Part shown: one piece after another, positions 48,572 through 58,588 of the stretch
Layout of the letters: each line of letters starts with the position of its first letter
How positions within the stretch are numbered: position 1 is the stretch's first letter
DNA from: Burkholderia glumae LMG 2196 = ATCC 33617
GTDB taxonomy: Bacteria > Pseudomonadota > Gammaproteobacteria > Burkholderiales > Burkholderiaceae
DNA: 64,000 nt
Direction of reading: 5' to 3'
Assembly (NCBI RefSeq): GCF_000960995.1
Contig: NZ_CP009435.1
Span: 1 to 64,000 of the forward strand
Translations under genes and position numbers: made by a program
Notes under the pieces: generated by a model
What the model saw: only the letters and a program-made list of their open reading frames with translations
Told to the model about the DNA's origin: nothing
Databases searched by the model: none

Positions 48572-48610
48572 AAAAGCCGCCCGAAGCACTGCGGCCTTCG
48601 GGCGGCTTTT
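48572..48610 (-). terminator. Intrinsic terminator between ilvC and psd
   Basis: On the minus strand AAAAGCCGCCCGAAG pairs with CTTCGGGCGGCTTTT around nine bases, followed by TTTTGTTAT. It lies after ilvC, so psd-pssA either has its own promoter in the 37 bases beyond or depends on read-through. Confidence 0.88.
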
Positions 48611-48654
48611 CCTGAACCGGTCCGCGAAAACGGGACCGGCCATTCGGCGCGGGC

Positions 48655-49671
48655 TTAGTTCTTCGACTGGTCGACCAGCTTGTTCTTCGCGATCCACGGC
48701 ATCATCGCGCGCAGTTTCGCGCCGACCTGCTCGATCTGATGCTCGGCCGTCAGGCGGCGGCGCGACTGCAGCGTCGGGGCGCCGGCCTTGTTCTCGAGGA
48801 TGAAGCTCTTCGCGTACTCGCCCGTCTGGATGTCCGTGAGGACCGCCTTCATGGCCTTCTTGGTCTCGGCCGTGACGATGCGCGGGCCCGTCACGTACTC
48901 GCCGTACTCGGCGTTGTTCGAGATCGAGTAGTTCATGTTCGCGATGCCGCCTTCATAGATCAGGTCGACGATCAGCTTCAACTCGTGCAGGCACTCGAAG
49001 TAAGCCATTTCCGGCGCGTAGCCCGCTTCGACCAGCGTCTCGAAGCCGGCCTTGATCAGGTCGACGGTGCCGCCGCACAGCACGGCCTGCTCGCCGAACA
49101 GGTCGGTCTCGGTCTCTTCGCGGAAGTTCGTCTCGATGATGCCGGCACGGCCGCCGCCGTTGGCTGCCGCGTACGACAGCGCGATGTCGCGTGCCGCGCC
49201 CGACTTGTCCTGCGCCACGGCGATCAGGTGCGGCACGCCGCCACCTTGCGAGTAGGTGCCGCGCACCGTGTGGCCGGGGGCCTTCGGCGCGATCATGATG
49301 ACGTCCAGATCCGCGCGCGGGATCACCTGGCCGTAGTGGACGTTGAAGCCGTGCGCGAATGCCAGCGCGGCGCCCTGCTTGACGTTGGCATGGACTTCCT
49401 TGGCATAGACCTCGGCGATCTGCTCGTCCGGCAGCAGCATCATGACGACGTCGGCGCCCTTCACGGCGTCAGCGACTTCCTTGACGGTGAGGCCGGCGTT
49501 CTCGGCCTTGCTCCACGACGCGCCGCCCTTGCGCAGGCCGACCGTCACGTGCACGCCGCTGTCCTTCAGGTTCAGCGCGTGGGCATGGCCTTGCGAGCCG
49601 TAGCCGATGATCGTGACTTGCTTGCCCTTGATGAGGGAGAGATCGGCGTCCTTGTCGTAGAAAACTTTCAT
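48655..49671 (-). CDS. ilvC: Ketol-acid reductoisomerase (class I)
   Basis: A 338-residue NADPH enzyme of valine and isoleucine synthesis, full length for the short class I. The Rossmann loop is GYGSQGHAHALNL (24-36). The catalytic domain shows APKAPGHTVRG, the metal-binding Glu/Asp in SDLFGEQAVLCGG type segment (seen as ETDLFGEQAVLCGG) and FECLHELKLIVDLIYEGG. Start 49671 (MKVFYDKDAD) with AAGGAACC ahead. Confidence 0.97.
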   Translation of the reverse strand: MKVFYDKDADLSLIKGKQVTIIGYGSQGHAHALNLKDSGVHVTVGLRKGGASWSKAENAGLTVKEVADAVKGADVVMMLLPDEQIAEVYAKEVHANVKQGAALAFAHGFNVHYGQVIPRADLDVIMIAPKAPGHTVRGTYSQGGGVPHLIAVAQDKSGAARDIALSYAAANGGGRAGIIETNFREETETDLFGEQAVLCGGTVDLIKAGFETLVEAGYAPEMAYFECLHELKLIVDLIYEGGIANMNYSISNNAEYGEYVTGPRIVTAETKKAMKAVLTDIQTGEYAKSFILENKAGAPTLQSRRRLTAEHQIEQVGAKLRAMMPWIAKNKLVDQSKN

Positions 49672-49759
49672 GATGGTTCCTTCGCAGTGCAATGATATGT
49701 TCAATGAGTGAGATCACCGGGGCATGACGGCGCCACCGGCTTCGTTCGATACGGCCGCA

Positions 49760-50251
49760 TCAGACCTTCAGGATGCGCTCGCCGCGACCGATGCCCGAGC
49801 TGCCGGTACGCACGGTCTCGAGAATCGCGCCGGCGTCCAGCCCCTGGATGAATGCGTCGAGCTTGTCACTCGCGCCCGTCAATTCGATTGTGTAGGTTTT
49901 TTCGGTCACGTCGATGATGCGGCCGCGGAAGATATCCGCCATCCGTTTCATTTCTTCGCGTTCCTTGCCTACCGCTCGCACCTTGATCAGCATCAGCTCC
50001 CGTTCGATGTGGGCACCGTCGGTCAGGTCCACCACTTTCACCACCTCGATCAGGCGGTTCAGATGCTTCGTGATCTGTTCGATCACGTCGTCGGAGCCGA
50101 TGGAGACGATGGTCAGACGCGACAGCGAATGGTCTTCGGTCGGCGCCACCGTCAAGGTTTCGATGTTGTAGCCGCGTGCCGAGAACAGGCCGACGACGCG
50201 CGAGAGCGCGCCCGGTTCGTTTTCCAGCAGCACGGAAATGATGTGTCTCAT
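49760..50251 (-). CDS. ilvN: Acetolactate synthase regulatory subunit
   Basis: A 163-residue small subunit of acetohydroxyacid synthase. The N-terminal ACT domain (MRHIISVLLENEPGALSRV to about 80) binds valine for feedback control; the C-domain (about 85-160) completes the family. Normal length. It lies between the catalytic subunit and ilvC on the same strand. Ribosome site GGGAA. Confidence 0.96.
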   Translation of the reverse strand: MRHIISVLLENEPGALSRVVGLFSARGYNIETLTVAPTEDHSLSRLTIVSIGSDDVIEQITKHLNRLIEVVKVVDLTDGAHIERELMLIKVRAVGKEREEMKRMADIFRGRIIDVTEKTYTIELTGASDKLDAFIQGLDAGAILETVRTGSSGIGRGERILKV

Positions 50252-50368
50252 GTTCGCTTGTTCCCGATAGGTCTCGACTGATTCAGTTCGAATGCGCGGC
50301 GCGCGCCGCCCGGCACCGGCCGCCCTTCGTGAAGGCGGCGGTGCGCGGCGCGGCGTGCGGCGGCGCCG

Positions 50369-52132
<1,764 letters not shown>

Positions 52133-52467
52133 ATTGACCTTTCGAATTTTCGGCAAAAAATTGATCGGGTGCTCTCTGCCGAACTTGTGGCCCGGGTTCA
52201 AGCGGCGCGTCCAGTTGATGAGCTGGCTTCTTGGGCCAGCCTCAAATGTGACCATCACTTATATTGCGAACCGACGACAATATCGTGTCGGCGTCAAGCG
52301 GTCAAGGAAAAACGTCCCGCGGGCCGATGCCGAGCCGTGTGCCGAGTTGACGCAACCACGGTCCGGCGCCACGCGACGCGCCGGGCGGCACGAAAATTTG
52401 TTAGCATCCGGCCCGTTTACCGAATTTTTCGTCCTACCAGCCCTTCGAGCGCAGACCTTTTCACGGA
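52133..52467. other. Divergent regulatory region, ilvB and sigma factor
   Basis: No gene. The minus-strand ilvB leader is about 140 nt and contains a short hairpin (GCTGG / CCAGC near 52222-52240). No run of Ile, Leu or Val codons is seen, so classical attenuation is unlikely. On the plus side, AT-rich sequence around 52390-52432 may hold the sigma gene promoter, within an imperfect inverted repeat ACGAAAATT / AATTTTTCGT. Confidence 0.5.
52277..52305 (-). promoter_or_regulatory. Promoter of the ilvB-ilvN-ilvC operon
   Basis: On the minus strand TTGACC (52305-52300) and TATTGT (52282-52277) are 17 bases apart, a strong sigma-70 match. Transcription would start near 52270, about 138 bases before the ilvB start. 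Confidence 0.65.
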
Positions 52468-53031
52468 ATGGCATCAGACAAGGAACTCGCCGACTTCCTG
52501 GCGGGCGTCGAACGGCGCGCGTTCAAGCAGGCAGCCTACGCGGTGCGCGACGACGACGCCTCGCTCGACATCGTGCAGGACGCGATGATCCGCCTCGCGG
52601 AAAAATACGGCGACCGGCCGGCCGCCGAGCTGCCGCTGCTGTTCCAGCGAATCCTGCAGAATGCGATCCACGACTACTTTCGTCGGCAGAAAGTCCGCAA
52701 TACCTGGGTGAGCCTGTTCTCGTCGCTCGGCAACGCCGACGACGACGAATTCGATCCGCTCGAAACGCTTGATACGGCCGACAACGGCAGCGGCGTGGAA
52801 AGCAGCGAGACGCGCCTCGAGCGCGAGCAGGTGCTGTCGCTGATCGACGACGAAATTCGCAAGCTGCCGGCACGTCAACGGGAAGCCTTCCTGATGCGTT
52901 ACTGGGAAGATATGGACGTCGCCGAAACAGCCGCGGCCATGGGCTGCTCCGAGGGCAGCGTCAAGACGCATTGCTCCCGGGCCACGCACACCTTGGCCCA
53001 GGCGCTCAAGGCCAAAGGAATCACGCTATGA
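52468..53031 (+). CDS. ECF-type RNA polymerase sigma factor
   Basis: A 187-residue sigma-70 family factor with only regions 2 and 4. Region 2 is near 20-75 (DIVQDAMIRLAEKYG, LQNAIHDYFRRQKVRN). Region 4 is near 128-180 (LPARQREAFLMRYWEDMDV, CSEGSVKTHCSRATHTL), with the helix-turn-helix. The linker is long and acidic (NADDDEFDPLET). A typical RsiW/ChrR-like zinc anti-sigma is absent, but the next gene overlaps by four bases (ATGA) and encodes a one-helix membrane protein, DUF3619. Confidence 0.9.
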   Translation: MASDKELADFLAGVERRAFKQAAYAVRDDDASLDIVQDAMIRLAEKYGDRPAAELPLLFQRILQNAIHDYFRRQKVRNTWVSLFSSLGNADDDEFDPLETLDTADNGSGVESSETRLEREQVLSLIDDEIRKLPARQREAFLMRYWEDMDVAETAAAMGCSEGSVKTHCSRATHTLAQALKAKGITL

Positions 53032-53453
53032 GCTCCGCTCCCGAACTCAAAGAACTCGAATTCGCCCTGAAGGTCCGCCGCGCGCTGGACGAGCGCGCCG
53101 CGTCGCTGCCGCAGCCGGCCGCCGACCGGCTCGCCGCCGCGCGCCGTGCCGCGCTCGCGCGCAAGAAGCCCGACGCCGGCGTGGTGCTGGTGCCGGCCCT
53201 GGCCGGCGCGGTCAGCAGCGGCCTCGGCCGCGCACACGGACCAGCGCCGCGCCCCGTCTCGCTCGCGCGCCGGATCGCACGCGCCCTGCCGCTGGCGGTG
53301 CTGCTGGCCGGCATCGCCGGCATCGCCTACTGGGAAAACCAGCAGCACACCGCCGAGCTCGCGGACATCGATGCCGCGATGCTGAGCGATAACCTGCCGC
53401 TCAACGCCTACCTCGACCACGGCTTCAACGCCTACCTGTCACACACGCGCTGA
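53028..53453 (+). CDS. DUF3619 family membrane protein
   Basis: A 141-residue protein with one membrane helix at about 85-102 (ALPLAVLLAGIAGIAYW). The N-terminal 80 residues are basic and likely cytosolic; about 40 acidic residues lie on the far side. This topology and the overlap with the sigma gene fit an anti-sigma factor, but there is no zinc motif and DUF3619 has no established function. Start 53028 (MSSAPELKELEF) chosen because of the ATGA overlap. Confidence 0.85.
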   Translation: MSSAPELKELEFALKVRRALDERAASLPQPAADRLAAARRAALARKKPDAGVVLVPALAGAVSSGLGRAHGPAPRPVSLARRIARALPLAVLLAGIAGIAYWENQQHTAELADIDAAMLSDNLPLNAYLDHGFNAYLSHTR

Positions 53454-53482
53454 GCGCGACCACGGAAAGGACCCACGGGGCG

Positions 53483-54268
53483 ATGCAGAAACGGGGATTG
53501 GCGATATTTTTCGGGAGCGTGATCGCGCTCGCGATCGCTTACGCGGCCACCTACCCGCGTTTCGAGGAATCGCCCCCGGCCGCCGCCCCGGTCGCGGCAC
53601 CCACCTCGGCGCCCGCCGGCGTCAGCGCGCCGCAAGCCGCGCCGCAAGCCGCGCAGCCGGCCGGCGGCCTGTCGCTGCCGGGCGGCTTCGCCGGCCTGCC
53701 GGCCGACGGCCCGCTGTCGTGGGCGCGCCTGACGCCGCCCCAGCGCGTGGCGCTGGCGCCGTTCGAGCACCTGTGGGACGGCTTCAGCGAAGCGCGCCGG
53801 CGCAAATGGCTGAAGATCGCGGCACGTTTCCCGAAAATGTCGGCCGACGAGCAGAAGCGGCTCCATGAGCGCATGACGCAATGGGCCGAGATGACGCCCG
53901 AGCAACGGCGCGTCGCGCGCGAGAACTACCAGGTCTCGAAGGACCTGACCGCGCAGGCGCGTGAGCGCGCCTGGAAGGACTATCAGAAGCTGTCGCCGGA
54001 ACAGAAGGCAAGACTCGCGGCCGCCGAGCGGCACCGGCGCCCGACCGTCGTCAGCGCGCCGCCGTCCGGCAAGAGCGACCGCGACATCAATCGGCTCGTG
54101 AATGCGCACGACCGCACGGCAGTCCCGGCGCTCGTGCCGCTCGCACCACCCGCCTCCGGTGCCGCCAGCGCGGTGCCGCCGACCACGGCCGCCTCCGGCA
54201 CGCTCGCGCCGCCGGCCGAGCGCCCGGTCTGGCCGGCCGACACGCAGTCGATCTACCAGGGATCGTGA
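53483..54268 (+). CDS. DUF3106 domain-containing protein
   Basis: A 261-residue protein with an N-terminal membrane anchor or signal (6-22), then a Pro/Ala-rich stretch (30-72). The DUF3106 domain (about 80-180) is a set of helical repeats each starting LTPxQR or MxxEQ (LTPPQRVAL, MSADEQKRL, MTPEQRRVA, LSPEQKARL), probably in the periplasm. The tail is Pro/Ala/Thr-rich. Ribosome site AAAGGA. It overlaps the RDD gene by four bases. Function unknown; periplasmic stress sensing is a guess. Confidence 0.87.
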   Translation: MQKRGLAIFFGSVIALAIAYAATYPRFEESPPAAAPVAAPTSAPAGVSAPQAAPQAAQPAGGLSLPGGFAGLPADGPLSWARLTPPQRVALAPFEHLWDGFSEARRRKWLKIAARFPKMSADEQKRLHERMTQWAEMTPEQRRVARENYQVSKDLTAQARERAWKDYQKLSPEQKARLAAAERHRRPTVVSAPPSGKSDRDINRLVNAHDRTAVPALVPLAPPASGAASAVPPTTAASGTLAPPAERPVWPADTQSIYQGS

Positions 54269-54780
54269 GCGCCGCGCCGGCTGCCTCCACGCCTGCCGGG
54301 TCCGGTGCGCCGCCGAGCGTGCGACGCCGGCTCGCCGCCCTCCTGTACGAAGCCGTGCTGCTGTTCGGCGTGGTGTTCTTCGCCGGCCTCGCGTTCGCGC
54401 TGACGCTCGGCCAGCGCAACGGCCTTGTTCATCACCAATGGCTCGCCGCCTGGATCGCGCTGGTGGTCGGTGCCTATTTCGTCTGGTTCTGGACTCACGG
54501 CGGGCAGACCCTGCCGATGAAAACCTGGCGGTTGCGCGTGGTCACCGCCGCCGGCGCGCCGCTCTCGGCCGGTCGCGCGCTGTGGCGCTATTTGCTCGCC
54601 TGGCTCTGGTTCGTGCCGCCGCTCGCGCTGCATCCGCTCTTCGCACTGAGCGTGCCGGCGACGCTCGTCGCGAGCGCCGCCTGGATCGTGCTGTGGGCGC
54701 TCGCCGCGCGGCTCGACCGCGGCCGGCGGTTTCCGCACGACCGGCTGGCCGGCACGCGCATCGAAGCCGTGCCGCGCTGA
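54265..54780 (+). CDS. RDD family membrane protein
   Basis: A 171-residue inner-membrane protein with the RDD domain: RRRLAALLYEAVLLF for helix 1, a second helix (about 54-75), GGQTLPMKTWRLRVV after it and a third hydrophobic region. The domain takes its name from one Arg and two Asp residues. It starts at GTG, overlapping the DUF3106 stop. RDD proteins are of uncertain function, some linked to Na+/H+ transport. Last gene of the four-gene sigma unit. Confidence 0.88.
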   Translation: MSAAPAASTPAGSGAPPSVRRRLAALLYEAVLLFGVVFFAGLAFALTLGQRNGLVHHQWLAAWIALVVGAYFVWFWTHGGQTLPMKTWRLRVVTAAGAPLSAGRALWRYLLAWLWFVPPLALHPLFALSVPATLVASAAWIVLWALAARLDRGRRFPHDRLAGTRIEAVPR

Positions 54781-55098
54781 CGCGCGCGATACCCTTCGCG
54801 CGTCCCGCGCCTCGCCGGACGGCCGCGCCGCACGGCGAGCCGCCCCGCAGCCGGACCGTGTGGCAGCCCGCTCCCAGCCGCGGCGCCCCTGTCTTCGAAC
54901 CGCGCCGAGGGCGGCCGGGAAGCGACGCGACCGGTCTGTCGCGCCGGCACCGTGCGAGCTTCATTTGACCGGCAGCGCGCCCTTGCCTACCGCGTCTTTC
55001 CATTTGAAAACGATGTAATAAGAACATTTCGTGACTGTCACGGCATGGTCACGTCCCCATGGCGGAATGCCGGTTATATCAATCGGCGCGAGTCATGC
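54781..55098 (+). other. Intergenic region after the RDD gene
   Basis: About 318 bases. The first 180 are very GC-rich with no gene. A short AT-rich part at 54995-55035 (GATGTAATAAGAAC) probably holds the promoter of the phosphoesterase gene. No clear -35/-10 pair or terminator is visible. The frame of the next gene is open through the last 147 bases. Confidence 0.4.
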
Positions 55099-56034
55099 AT
55101 GGGCCTCAAAACGTCCGCGACTACCTTCTTCCGAGATCCGGCCGGCGCGCACGCAACGGCGGCGGCGTACCTGTCCGGCGCAGCGGTCGGCGAAGCGCTC
55201 GCGCCGCCGCCGGCCGGCGTCACGGCCGGTCAGCACGACGAACCGGACGGCCCGTCGCACCGCTATCGCACCATCTGGCTGTCCGATATCCACCTGGGCA
55301 CGAGCGGCTGCCAGGCCGAGTATCTGCTCGACTTCCTGCGCCACAACGAGTCGGAATACCTGTACCTGGTCGGCGACATCATCGACGGTTGGCAACTGCG
55401 CAAGGGCTGGTACTGGCCGCAGGCGCACAACGACGTGGTGCAGAAGATCCTGCGCAAGGCGCGCAAGGGCTCGCAGGTCGTCTATATCCCAGGCAACCAC
55501 GACGAGGCCGCGCGGCAATTCTGCGACCTCGCGTTCGGCGACATCCAGGTGCGCGGCGAGGCGTTCCATACGACGCTGTCGGGCAAGCGGCTCTGGATCG
55601 TCCACGGCGACCTGTTCGACGGCGTGATCCAGCATGCGAAGTGGCTCGCCTATCTCGGCGATACCGCCTACACGCTGATCCTCGTGCTGAACCGCTGGTT
55701 CAACCGGATCCGCAGCCGGCTCGGCTTCCAGTACTGGTCGCTGTCGCAGTACCTGAAGCACCAGGTCAAGAACGCCGTGAACTTCATCTCGTCGTTCGAG
55801 AACGCGATGACCGACGAAGCCCGTCGCCGCGGCTGCGACGGCGTGGTCTGCGGCCATATCCACAAGGCCGAGATTCGCGACATCGACGGCGTGCTCTATT
55901 GCAACGACGGCGACTGGGTCGAGAGCCTGTCCGCGCTCGTCGAGACGATGGAAGGCGAGTTGAAGATCATTTACTGGACGGTAATGCAGTCGCCGCCCGC
56001 CACCACCTCGCGCAAGGCCAAGGCCACTGCGTGA
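55099..56034 (+). CDS. Metallophosphoesterase, UDP-2,3-diacylglucosamine diphosphatase-like
   Basis: A 311-residue calcineurin-fold phosphoesterase. Metal-binding motifs are in order: SDIHLGT (62-68), GDIIDGW (92-98), GNHDE (132-136), HGDLFD and GHIHKAE. It resembles the LpxH-like branch, which makes lipid X from UDP-diacylglucosamine; the branch also includes other hydrolases, so the substrate is unproven. The start is uncertain: 55099 (MGLKTSATTF) is preferred, with 55045 and 54952 possible; none has a strong ribosome site. A glycosyltransferase starts 44 bases after the stop. Confidence 0.87.
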   Translation: MGLKTSATTFFRDPAGAHATAAAYLSGAAVGEALAPPPAGVTAGQHDEPDGPSHRYRTIWLSDIHLGTSGCQAEYLLDFLRHNESEYLYLVGDIIDGWQLRKGWYWPQAHNDVVQKILRKARKGSQVVYIPGNHDEAARQFCDLAFGDIQVRGEAFHTTLSGKRLWIVHGDLFDGVIQHAKWLAYLGDTAYTLILVLNRWFNRIRSRLGFQYWSLSQYLKHQVKNAVNFISSFENAMTDEARRRGCDGVVCGHIHKAEIRDIDGVLYCNDGDWVESLSALVETMEGELKIIYWTVMQSPPATTSRKAKATA

Positions 56035-56078
56035 GCCTGCCGCCATCCCGCGTCCAGCCCCCTTACAGGAATGCCTGC

Positions 56079-57113
56079 ATGAAGATCATGATCGTCACCG
56101 ATGCGTGGGAGCCGCAAGTCAACGGCGTCGTGCGCACGCTCAAGAGCACCTCGCGCGAACTGACCGCGCTCGGCCATCGCGTCGAGCTGCTCACCCCGCT
56201 CGAGTTCCGCACGATTCCCTGCCCGACCTATCCCGAGATCCGCCTGTCGCTGTTCCCGTATGCGCGGCTACGCGCGCGCATCGACGAGTTCGCGCCCGAC
56301 GCGCTACACATCGCCACCGAGGGCCCGCTCGGCATGGCCGCGCGCCGCTATGCGCGCAAGCACAAGCTGCCGTTTACGACCGCCTATCACACACGCTTCC
56401 CCGAATACGTGCAGGCGCGCTTCGGCATTCCGCTGTCGGCCACCTACCGTTTCCTGCGCTGGTTCCACGGCGCCTCGCTGGCGGTGATGGCGCCCACCCC
56501 GGTGGTCAAGCAGGATCTGGAGGCGTTCGGCTTCGACAACGTGGTGCTGTGGACGCGCGGCGTCGACCTCGACATCTTCGAGCCGATGGAGTCGAAGGTG
56601 CTGAACACGGCGCGGCCGATCTTCCTCTACGTCGGGCGCGTGGCGATCGAGAAGAACGTCGAGGCGTTCCTGAAGCTCGATCTGCCCGGCTCGAAGTGGG
56701 TGGCGGGCGAGGGCCCGGCACTCGCCGAACTGAAATCACGCTATCCTGAGGCGAATTACCTTGGCGTGCTGACGCAGGCGGAGCTCGCCAAGGTGTACGC
56801 GGCGGCCGACGTGTTCGTGTTTCCGAGCAAGACCGACACGTTCGGGCTGGTGCTGCTCGAGGCGCTGGCCTGCGGCACGCCGGTGGCGGCCTACCCGGTG
56901 ACGGGCCCGGTCGACGTGCTTGGCGGCGGCGGTGCCGGCGCGATGAACGAGGACCTGCGCGAGGCCTGCCTCGAAGCGCTGAAGATCGATCGTGCCGAGG
57001 CGCGCGCCTGGGCCGAGCGCTTCTCGTGGCGCGCCGCGTCCGAGCAGTTCGCCTCGCACCTGAAGCCGCTGCCGAAAACCGCCAGCTCCCAACCTCAAGG
57101 CGCCGCCGTTTGA
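56079..57113 (+). CDS. Glycosyltransferase family 4 protein
   Basis: A 344-residue GT-B enzyme. The N-domain begins MKIMIVTDAWEPQVNGVVRT and the donor-binding part has YVGRVAIEKNVEAF and PSKTDTFGLVLLEALACGTPV, the E-x7-E type motif. It resembles GDP-mannose-dependent mannosyltransferases (MgtA-like). Start 56079, with AGGA eight bases ahead; an ATG at 56071 is in another frame and stops at once. Neighbours suggest glycolipid work. Confidence 0.92.
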   Translation: MKIMIVTDAWEPQVNGVVRTLKSTSRELTALGHRVELLTPLEFRTIPCPTYPEIRLSLFPYARLRARIDEFAPDALHIATEGPLGMAARRYARKHKLPFTTAYHTRFPEYVQARFGIPLSATYRFLRWFHGASLAVMAPTPVVKQDLEAFGFDNVVLWTRGVDLDIFEPMESKVLNTARPIFLYVGRVAIEKNVEAFLKLDLPGSKWVAGEGPALAELKSRYPEANYLGVLTQAELAKVYAAADVFVFPSKTDTFGLVLLEALACGTPVAAYPVTGPVDVLGGGGAGAMNEDLREACLEALKIDRAEARAWAERFSWRAASEQFASHLKPLPKTASSQPQGAAV

Positions 57114-57121
57114 AACCAGCC

Positions 57122-57679
57122 ATGCGCGCGAAAGCGCCCGCTCCGTCGCCCTCGCCGTTGCGTCGTCCCGCGCTGAACGCCGCCGCGTTCGCGCGCGATC
57201 CGCATGCCGAGAACGATTCCCACGATGCGCACGACGGCCCCGACGCGCACGAACCGCTCGGCCCCGACGACCCGCTCGCGCCGCTGCCGCCGAATCCGTA
57301 CAAGGGCAATCGCGGGCTCACGCGCGCCTGGTACGCGCTCAAGCATTCGGTCAACGGCTTCCAGGTGGCGATCCGCGAGGAAAGCGCGTTTCGCCAGGAG
57401 CTGACGCTCGCGGCGATCCTGCTGCCGATCGGCGCGTTCGTGCCGGTCGACGCCGTCTCGCACGCGCTGCTGATCGGCTCGGTGCTGCTGGTGCTGATCG
57501 TCGAACTGCTGAATTCCAGCGTGGAAGCGGCAATCGACCGGATCTCGCTGGAGCGCCACGAGCTGTCCAAGCGCGCCAAGGACCTCGGCAGCGCGGCCGT
57601 GACGGTCGCGCTATGCGCCTGCCTCGCGACCTGGGGCTTCATCCTGTGGCCGGTGGCCCGGCACTGGCTCGGGCGCTGA
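57122..57679 (+). CDS. dgkA: Diacylglycerol kinase (DgkA type) with N-terminal extension
   Basis: A 185-residue protein. The C-terminal 120 residues are a standard prokaryotic DgkA with three helices: EESAFRQELTLA (catalytic Glu region), VELLNSSVEAAIDR and AKDLGSAAV. It phosphorylates diacylglycerol or undecaprenol. The first 65 residues form a Pro/Ala then Asp/His-rich extension (DPHAENDSHDAHDGPDAHE) that normal DgkA lacks. Start chosen at 57122; the frame is open to 57026 inside the previous gene. Confidence 0.88.
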   Translation: MRAKAPAPSPSPLRRPALNAAAFARDPHAENDSHDAHDGPDAHEPLGPDDPLAPLPPNPYKGNRGLTRAWYALKHSVNGFQVAIREESAFRQELTLAAILLPIGAFVPVDAVSHALLIGSVLLVLIVELLNSSVEAAIDRISLERHELSKRAKDLGSAAVTVALCACLATWGFILWPVARHWLGR

Positions 57680-57874
57680 GCGCGGCCCCGCGATCGAGGC
57701 CCGGTCGCGGGGCCGTCGCTCGTGCCCGGACCGGGATCATGAAATACGCCTGAAAAGCGAACGACCGTTTATAATCGACGGATAGTCTCGATAGAACAGC
57801 CAACCGAGCCGGACGAATCCGCAGCATCCTCATGCAGCGCCCCCCAGTCCGGCACACACAGGGCCGGACGACAC

Positions 57875-58588
57875 ATGGAAGCGAAACCTCCCCGCCGCAC
57901 GCGTGAACGGATCCTCGAGCTGTCGTTGAAGCTATTCAACGAGATCGGCGAGCCGAACGTGACGACCACGACGATCGCCGAGGAAATGGAAATCAGTCCA
58001 GGCAATCTGTACTACCATTTCCGCAACAAGGACGACATCATCAACAGCATCTTCGCGCAGTTCGAGCAGCAGATCGAACGGCGGCTGCGCTTTCCCGAAG
58101 ATCATCGTCCGACCATCGACGAGACCTGGTCCTATCTGCAGTACATGGCCGATTTCATGTGGACCTACCGGTTCCTGTATCGCGACCTGAACGACCTGCT
58201 GGCCCGCAACCGCACGCTCGAAACCCACTTCAAGCAGATCATCAGCCACAAGGTGCGTTTCGCGCGCGAGATGTGCGAGCTGCTGGTGTCCGACGACGAA
58301 CTGGTCGCGACGCCGGCCGAGATCGAGGTGATCGCCACCAACATGGGCGTGATCGCGACCTACTGGCTCTCGTATCAATACGTGATGCATCCGCGCAAGT
58401 ACAACGACCAGGATGCGATCCGCGACGAGCTGCACCAGGTCAGCATGCACGTGATCTCGGTGATGGCGCCGTACCTGCGCGGCCGTTCGCGCCAGATCTT
58501 CGACGATCTCGTCTCGGGCAAGCTGCCCAAGCGACAATTCCATGATTACCTGCCGCCGCGCGGCGCGCAGAAGGACGCCAAGCCATGA
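57875..58588 (+). CDS. TetR/AcrR family transcriptional regulator
   Basis: A 237-residue repressor. The N-terminal TetR domain (12-58) has TTTIAEEMEISPGNLYYHF, the helix-turn-helix. The ligand domain (about 80-225) has many aromatic residues (MADFMWTYRFLYRDLNDLL), a pattern of lipid-responsive regulators. The 195-base gap upstream holds a TATAAT at 57769 with no clear -35. The stop overlaps the next gene by four bases. Ligand unknown. Confidence 0.88.
   Translation: MEAKPPRRTRERILELSLKLFNEIGEPNVTTTTIAEEMEISPGNLYYHFRNKDDIINSIFAQFEQQIERRLRFPEDHRPTIDETWSYLQYMADFMWTYRFLYRDLNDLLARNRTLETHFKQIISHKVRFAREMCELLVSDDELVATPAEIEVIATNMGVIATYWLSYQYVMHPRKYNDQDAIRDELHQVSMHVISVMAPYLRGRSRQIFDDLVSGKLPKRQFHDYLPPRGAQKDAKP

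Noticed and set aside
52222..52240. Hairpin in the ilvB leader as an attenuator
   Set aside because: Short stem, no T-run and no regulatory peptide.
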